A stretch of DNA of 6,958 nt from DATAEK01 sp036258055 (GTDB taxonomy: Bacteria; Acidobacteriota; Vicinamibacteria; Vicinamibacterales; 2-12-FULL-66-21), in assembly GCA_036258055.1 (NCBI GenBank), contig DATAEK010000423.1, positions 1-6,958 on the forward strand, written 5' to 3'. The notes beneath the pieces are model-generated. The model did not search any database. It was not told the origin of the DNA and saw only the letters and a list, made by a program, of their open reading frames with translations. This document shows positions 1 to 4,028 of this stretch, one piece after another. The first letter of the stretch is position 1. Every line of letters begins with the position of its first letter. The translations under genes and the position numbers were made by a program.

Positions 1-2
1 CG

Positions 3-110
3 GTCATGGCGGAGCGTTCCCGGAAGCACGCCGAGCCTGCCGAGGCCGCAGGAGATGTGAATCCCCGGCGTGCTCTGCCATCCACGCTCGTACGGATGGG
101 GCGGTCGTAA
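3..110 (+). CDS. 3' end of an unidentified upstream gene (partial)
   Basis: A frame open from the window edge (first full codon at 3) ends with TAA at 108-110, and its last base is the A of the next gene's ATG (TAATG overlap). The visible tail is 35 codons, rich in Ala, Glu and Arg and ending ...LVRMGRS. It shows no recognisable domain, so no function can be given. I call it coding because the stop/start overlap matches the two junctions that follow, which suggests it is the preceding gene of the same operon. Against this, another + frame stops at 58-60 and could equally be the upstream gene's end, and an ATG at 6 would make this only a 34-residue peptide. Existence of an upstream coupled gene is plausible but not proven. 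Confidence 0.4.
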   Translation, partial: VMAERSRKHAEPAEAAGDVNPRRALPSTLVRMGRS

Positions 111-928
111 TGGCGAGCATTGCCGTCATCGTCAACGCGGACGATCTCGGGGTGAGCCAGGAGGTGAACCAGGCCACCTTCGACCTGATCTCAAGAGGGC
201 GGATCTCCTCGGCGACGATCATGGCGAACGCGCCCGCGACGTCCGAGGCCGCGCACCGTGCTTCGAAGTTCTCGCGGTGCTCGTTTGGCGTGCATCTGAA
301 CTTGACCCAGTTCGAGCCCCTGACGGCAGGTCCTGGCGCACGGCTGCTCATCGACGAGCGAGGGCAGATGTCGCGTGCGAACGAGACGGCACGGCCAGGC
401 CCGGAGCGGCTGCGTGCCGTCTATCAGGAACTCTGCGCCCAGATCCAGCGCGTGGCGTCGCTCGGCGTCCGCATCAGTCATGTCGATTCACATCATCACG
501 TGCACACCCGGCCGATCTTCTTCCCCGTTCTGAAGGAGGTGCAGAGGCGCTTCCACATTCGCCGAGTCCGCCTCGCCAAGAATTTCTATTCGTCGGACCG
601 GCCGTGTCCGGCCGATCTGCTCTGGAAGAAGCGCGCGTACAACTGGGCGCTGAGGTCCATGTACGTGACGCACACCACTGACGCGTTCACCGAATTCCTC
701 ACCTATTACCACGCGGAAGCCACCAGAAAACGGTCGATCGGCCGGATCGAGCTGATGGTCCACCCCGGGGCCCCGTACGCCGCTGAAGAGACCGCGATCC
801 TCGAGAGCGACTGGATCGCTCGAACGGGTCTGCCGGTGCAGCTGATTTCCTACGCGGAGCTCTCGCCTGACCGACGGGTTTCGGCTCGACGCGCATCGTT
901 GCGCAGGGATCTGCGACCGTGCGCGTGA
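110..928 (+). CDS. YdjC/ChbG/HpnK-family carbohydrate deacetylase
   Basis: The 272-residue product has the features of the YdjC/ChbG/HpnK family, metal-dependent deacetylases with a TIM-barrel-like fold that remove N-acetyl groups from amino sugars, such as chitooligosaccharides (ChbG) or a hopanoid glycolipid head group (HpnK). NADDLG at residues 9-14 supplies the catalytic and metal-binding Asp. GVHLNLT contains His62, a metal ligand. HVDSHHHVH at 124-132 is the characteristic His cluster. MVHPGAP around His218 is the C-terminal active-site motif. Length is normal for the family. The ATG at 110 places the first beta strand (MASIAVIVNADDLG) exactly at the expected N-terminus; no strong Shine-Dalgarno is seen, consistent with coupling to the upstream TAA. 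No signal peptide is visible, so it is probably cytosolic. The next gene is a GT2 enzyme, so the substrate is probably the nascent glycan or glycolipid. The exact substrate (hopanoid, lipid-linked sugar, oligosaccharide) cannot be told from sequence. Confidence 0.9.
   Translation: MASIAVIVNADDLGVSQEVNQATFDLISRGRISSATIMANAPATSEAAHRASKFSRCSFGVHLNLTQFEPLTAGPGARLLIDERGQMSRANETARPGPERLRAVYQELCAQIQRVASLGVRISHVDSHHHVHTRPIFFPVLKEVQRRFHIRRVRLAKNFYSSDRPCPADLLWKKRAYNWALRSMYVTHTTDAFTEFLTYYHAEATRKRSIGRIELMVHPGAPYAAEETAILESDWIARTGLPVQLISYAELSPDRRVSARRASLRRDLRPCA
905..909 (+). promoter_or_regulatory. Ribosome binding site for the GT2 gene
   Basis: AGGGA lies inside the 3' end of the deacetylase gene, 9 nt before GTG 919. 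This spacing favours GTG 919. The in-frame ATG at 928, which forms a TGATG overlap with the previous stop, would be 18 nt away and would depend on translational coupling. Which start is used is not settled; the difference is three residues. Confidence 0.45.
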
Positions 929-2208
929 TGTTCTGGGTTTCCGTCGGGCTCCTGCTGTACACGTACGGCGGCTATCCCGTCTTCCTGATCGTTCTGGGCA
1001 GTCTCCAACAGTTCACAAGCGACCTCCGATTCGGTCTGGCGCGGCGCACTCGGCGTGTCAGCCGGGACCCGGCCGATCGTCCACGTGTCTCGATTGTGTT
1101 CGCGGCGCACAACGAAGAAGCGATCATCGCGCACAAGATGTTGAACTGCGCGGACCTGGACTACCCCGCCGAATCGCTCGAAATCCTGGTCGGCTGCGAC
1201 GGATGCACCGACGCGACCGCTGCGCTCGCGCGCGCCGCGGCGCCGCCGAACGCGTCGGTATACGAGTTCCGCGACCGCGGCGGGAAGCCCGCCGTACTCA
1301 ACCGGCTGCTGCCGCGGGTGCGAGGCGAGATCGTCGTGTTCTGCGACGCGAACACCGAGTTCGAGCCTGATGCCATTCACAGCCTCGTGCGACATTTCAG
1401 GCGACCTGAGATCGGCTGTGTCTGCGGCGAGCTTCGGTTGCGATCGCGCGACGGCCAGACAACCGGCGAGCAGCTCTACTGGCGATTTGAAACCCTGCTC
1501 AAGTTTCTCGAGAGCCGCTTGAACATGCTCGTCGGCGCCAACGGCGCCGTGTTCGCCATTCGACGGTCCCTCTTTGTGGCGATCCCGGCCGATGGGATCG
1601 TCGAGGACTTTCTCATCGCCATGAACGTGCGCGCCGCCGGCTATCGCGTGGTCTACGAGCCCGAGGCGATCGCCTGGGAAGAAGTCGCGCCGAACGCGCG
1701 CCACGAGTTCAGGCGGCGCGTGCGGATCGGGGCCGGTAACTTTCACGCGCTGCGTCATACCTGGCGCATGCTCAATCCGATGACCGGCGCCGTGGCGCTG
1801 GCGTTCTGGTCGCACAAAGTGTGCCGATGGTTCGTGCCTCTTTTCCTGGCCGCGGCGCAGATCTCGGCGGCGATGCTGGCACGCGAACCGCTGTACGGCG
1901 TTGCCGCCGCGTTGGGTGGGATGCTGGTGCTGCTCGCCTTGATGGGACATCGCCTCGATCTCCGCGCACGATACTGGGCGCCGGCTAGCATCCCTTACTA
2001 CTTTCTTTCGATGAACCTCGCGCTCCTTCTCGGGTTGATCGCCTTCGGGCGTGGGTCGCAGTCGATCGTCTGGACGCCGACCGCACGGATGGCTCCCTCG
2101 CCATTGGGCGAGCGGCTCACCGCGCCGGCCCCGTCTACAGCCGCCCATGTCGTGACCGATCGGAGCGTTGCCCCGAGCGTGACGACACGTGTGGCGGAGA
2201 TCCTATGA
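919..2208 (+). CDS. Membrane-bound family 2 glycosyltransferase
   Basis: The product (429 residues from GTG 919, or 426 from ATG 928) is a GT2 enzyme with a GT-A fold that adds sugars from nucleotide-sugar donors at the cytoplasmic face of the inner membrane. A hydrophobic segment at about 5-27 precedes the catalytic domain, which opens with PRVSIVFAAHNEE. CDGCTD at 93-98 holds the nucleotide-binding Asp (usually written SDGSTD), DAN at 143-145 is the DXD-type metal motif, and GIVEDF contains the ED (229-230) of the acceptor/base region. RRRVRIGAGN at 265-274 stands where processive synthases carry a QxxRW-like motif. Further hydrophobic segments follow at about 291-320, 326-342 and 360-378, and the SIVWTPTAR ending resembles hyaluronan- and PNAG-synthase relatives. 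The last ~35 residues are Pro/Ser/Thr-rich and unrecognised. The start overlaps the upstream deacetylase and the stop overlaps the downstream gene (ATGA). Donor, acceptor and true processivity are unknown. Confidence 0.9.
   Translation: MRVMFWVSVGLLLYTYGGYPVFLIVLGSLQQFTSDLRFGLARRTRRVSRDPADRPRVSIVFAAHNEEAIIAHKMLNCADLDYPAESLEILVGCDGCTDATAALARAAAPPNASVYEFRDRGGKPAVLNRLLPRVRGEIVVFCDANTEFEPDAIHSLVRHFRRPEIGCVCGELRLRSRDGQTTGEQLYWRFETLLKFLESRLNMLVGANGAVFAIRRSLFVAIPADGIVEDFLIAMNVRAAGYRVVYEPEAIAWEEVAPNARHEFRRRVRIGAGNFHALRHTWRMLNPMTGAVALAFWSHKVCRWFVPLFLAAAQISAAMLAREPLYGVAAALGGMLVLLALMGHRLDLRARYWAPASIPYYFLSMNLALLLGLIAFGRGSQSIVWTPTARMAPSPLGERLTAPAPSTAAHVVTDRSVAPSVTTRVAEIL
2196..2199 (+). promoter_or_regulatory. 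Ribosome binding site for the gene at 2205
   Basis: GGAG is placed 5 nt before ATG 2205, inside the end of the GT2 gene. With the ATGA overlap (2205-2208) it supports this start and coupled translation. Confidence 0.5.
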
Positions 2209-4028
2209 ACCTGGGAAGACTCGAACCCGTGCGCACGCTGCATCTGTGGTTGCCTGGATGCGTCGCCACCCGTCTGCGCAACATGTCTGACAGCCACAGG
2301 TCGACGATCACGCGAGTGTGGGTCACGATCGCGGATCACTTCGAACCATGGTGGCGTCGCGCGGACGATCGAATCGCGCTCGAACGCGTACAGCGATGGG
2401 CCAGATGCTGGCCGCGAATCGCTCGACGGCATGTGGACGACGCCGGTCGACCGCCCTGTTACACCTTCTTCTATCCCGAAGAGCAATACCACCCGGCCGC
2501 GCTCGATGCGCTGTCGCGACTGGCCGGCACGAAGGTCGCGGACATCGAAGTGCATCTGCATCATCACGCTGACAGCGAGGCGGCGTTTGTCGATCGCGTC
2601 GGAACCTTCATCGAGCGCCTCCACACCAGACACGGGCTGCTGCGCCGTGACGACCGCGGCATCCGGTTCGGTTTCGTCCACGGCAACTGGGCGCTGGACA
2701 ACTCTTTGCCGGGCGGCCGCGACTGCGGGCTCAGCAACGAGATCACGCTGCTGCGCAGGCTGGGCTGCTACGCCGATTTCACCCTGCCGGCGGCGCCTTC
2801 GCCGGCCCAGACCCGTATCGTGAACACGATCTACTGGGCCACCGACGATCCGACCCGGCCCAAGTCTCACGATACGGGCGTCCCCGTGACAGCGCGAAGC
2901 GCGGCCGGTGACCTGCTCATGATCCCCGGGCCGCTGACGCTCAATCTTCGGGAGTGGCGGCGGCCGCTCGTGCCCCGCATCGAAGTCGGCGAGCTGGCCG
3001 GCCACTGTCAGCCGACGCGCCACCGCGTCACGCTGTGGAAACGCGCGGCCCCCCGGATTGGCGAGGATTTGTTCATCAAGCTGTTTGCGCACGGCGCTCC
3101 GGAGAAGAACGCCGTGCCGTTGCTCGCCGACGACGGCGTACTTGACCGGGCGCTGCGCTACCTCGCCGACGACTGCCGACGCTCGGGGACGCAGTTGTAC
3201 TTCGTCTCGGCATGGCACATGTGGATGGCCATTGACGCGGTCCGGCGGGGCTTGCATCCCGTGCGCTCGGTGAACGCGGCGCGACGTGAGCGCGTGACGC
3301 GCGTTAGCGCGCCACGGGCGCGCCCCGCCGGAGCGGACCAGGGCGAAGGGCTCCCCGCGAGCGACGGCGGTGGAAGGTCCGGCGGGGTGAAGCCCCCCGG
3401 TCTCCTATCTGACTGGCAAGGCGCGCCGCAGGCGCGCCCCGCCGGAGCGGAGCGGGGCGACGGGGTCCCCGCGAGCGACGGCGATGGGGGGTCCGGCGGG
3501 GCGAAGCCCCCCGGTCTAGTCAGGAGAACGACGCAATGCGTATCTCACCACGGCGTTCCCAGGATCCCACCGACCTTATCGACATCATTCATCAAGTACG
3601 CCGGCGCTGGCGCTACAAGCTGGCGCTGCGCGGTGCGGTGGGCGTCCTTGGGATCGGGGTTGCGGTCCTGCTGCTGTCGGCAGTCGGCCTCGAATCGTGG
3701 CGCTTCAGCCCCAGTGCCATCGTCACCTTCCGCGTCGTCCTCGGCCTCTCAGTGCTCGCGCTGGTGGGCTGGTTCCTGGCGCGTCCGCTTCTCCGTCGCG
3801 TCTCGGACGAGCAGGTGGCGTTGTACCTCGAGGAGCATGAGCCGTCGCTTCAGGCCTCGATCATCAGCGCGGTCGAGGCGAGCCGGACAGCCGGCGCGTC
3901 GTCGCCGCACTCGGCCGCCCTGGTCCGGCGCCTCGTGGAGTCGGCCGTCGAGAAGTGCCAGGCGATCGATGGCGGCCGCAGCGTCGAGCGCGTGCCGCTT
4001 CGAAGGTACTCGGGTGCAGTTGCGCTGA
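2205..4028 (+). CDS. Divergent polysaccharide-deacetylase-like protein, with an abnormal C-terminal read-through
   Basis: The first ~360 residues form a coherent domain; the rest looks spurious. The domain resembles NodB-type polysaccharide deacetylases in having acidic/His motifs on successive strands: IADHFEP (Asp44, His45), EVHLHHHAD (His117, 119-121, Asp123), FVHGNWALDNS (His159, Asp165), NEITLLRRLGCYADFTLP, a conserved-looking TIYWATDDP stretch, and KLFAHGAPE (His296). These suggest a metal-dependent hydrolase acting on a glycan, but I do not recognise a named family. No signal peptide is visible. The ATG overlaps the GT2 stop and has a GGAG site. The recognisable fold ends near 3285 (...SAWHMWMAIDAVRRGLHPV). 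The frame then crosses two copies of a 97-bp repeat with no stop, giving a Pro/Ala/Gly/Asp tail, and continues 493 nt inside the next gene as a Ser/Arg-rich shadow, stopping at 4026-4028. Stops at 3271 and 3295 in one other frame, and 3287 and 3305 in the other, would end a protein of about 355-367 residues after a single indel. The true end is therefore uncertain; the catalytic part is real. Confidence 0.7.
   Translation: MNLGRLEPVRTLHLWLPGCVATRLRNMSDSHRSTITRVWVTIADHFEPWWRRADDRIALERVQRWARCWPRIARRHVDDAGRPPCYTFFYPEEQYHPAALDALSRLAGTKVADIEVHLHHHADSEAAFVDRVGTFIERLHTRHGLLRRDDRGIRFGFVHGNWALDNSLPGGRDCGLSNEITLLRRLGCYADFTLPAAPSPAQTRIVNTIYWATDDPTRPKSHDTGVPVTARSAAGDLLMIPGPLTLNLREWRRPLVPRIEVGELAGHCQPTRHRVTLWKRAAPRIGEDLFIKLFAHGAPEKNAVPLLADDGVLDRALRYLADDCRRSGTQLYFVSAWHMWMAIDAVRRGLHPVRSVNAARRERVTRVSAPRARPAGADQGEGLPASDGGGRSGGVKPPGLLSDWQGAPQARPAGAERGDGVPASDGDGGSGGAKPPGLVRRTTQCVSHHGVPRIPPTLSTSFIKYAGAGATSWRCAVRWASLGSGLRSCCCRQSASNRGASAPVPSSPSASSSASQCSRWWAGSWRVRFSVASRTSRWRCTSRSMSRRFRPRSSARSRRAGQPARRRRTRPPWSGASWSRPSRSARRSMAAAASSACRFEGTRVQLR
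3307..3403 (+). repeat. 97-bp GC-rich direct repeat, copy 1
   Basis: Aligned by eye without gaps to 3421-3517, this copy differs at about 11 of 97 positions. It begins just after the conserved part of the upstream gene and ends before a 17-bp spacer (3404-3420) that is less GC-rich. Read in the frame of the upstream gene, each copy gives ARPAGA...PASDG...KPPGL and has no stop codon. It resembles an interspersed palindromic element more than a coding sequence, but whether it occurs elsewhere in the genome cannot be seen here. Confidence 0.85.
3379..3400 (+). other. Hairpin in repeat copy 1
   Basis: CCGG at 3379-3382 pairs with 3397-3400, and GGGGT at 3384-3388 pairs with GCCCC at 3392-3396 around a GAA triloop, leaving C3383 bulged. 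The T3388/G3392 pair would be a G-U wobble in RNA, so the stem survives the T/C difference from copy 2. There is no T-tract after it, so it is not a standard intrinsic terminator. Confidence 0.6.
3421..3517 (+). repeat. 97-bp GC-rich direct repeat, copy 2
   Basis: This is the second copy, offset by exactly 114 bp from copy 1 and in the same orientation. Because 114 is a multiple of three, both copies are read in the same frame. An 11-nt arm at 3435-3445 is the reverse complement of 3493-3503, so the unit can also fold as one long stem-loop. It ends only 4 nt before the ribosome binding site of the following gene. Confidence 0.85.
3493..3514 (+). other. Hairpin in repeat copy 2
   Basis: CCGG (3493-3496) pairs with 3511-3514 and GGGGC (3498-3502) with GCCCC (3506-3510) around a GAA triloop, with C3497 bulged. 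It ends 7 nt before the ribosome binding site of the next gene, so it could block RNA decay or affect initiation there. No T-tract follows. Confidence 0.6.
3522..3526 (+). promoter_or_regulatory. Ribosome binding site for the DUF4175 gene
   Basis: AGGAG lies 9 nt before ATG 3536. It is the best Shine-Dalgarno in the window and decides the start of the large downstream gene, even though the upstream frame is still open across it. Confidence 0.75.

Noticed and set aside
850..2148. Long antisense frame (432 codons) opposite the GT2 gene
   Set aside because: Its product is Arg/His/Gln/Pro-rich with no domain, lies opposite a clear GT2, and is explained by high GC at third codon positions.
1998..3257. 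Antisense frame (419 codons) opposite the deacetylase-like gene
   Set aside because: Composition is typical of a GC-rich shadow; the + strand frame has coherent motifs and a start coupled to the upstream gene.
3307..3517. CRISPR array
   Set aside because: There are only two copies of a 97-bp unit separated by 17 bp, without short repeats or regular spacers.
3379..3535. Rho-independent terminator after the glycan operon
   Set aside because: The hairpins are strong but neither is followed by a T-tract; they are part of the repeat unit instead.
3404..3535. Promoter for the DUF4175 gene in the spacer or after copy 2
   Set aside because: I looked for -35/-10-like or AT-rich stretches and found none convincing; the short spacer is the only less GC-rich part.
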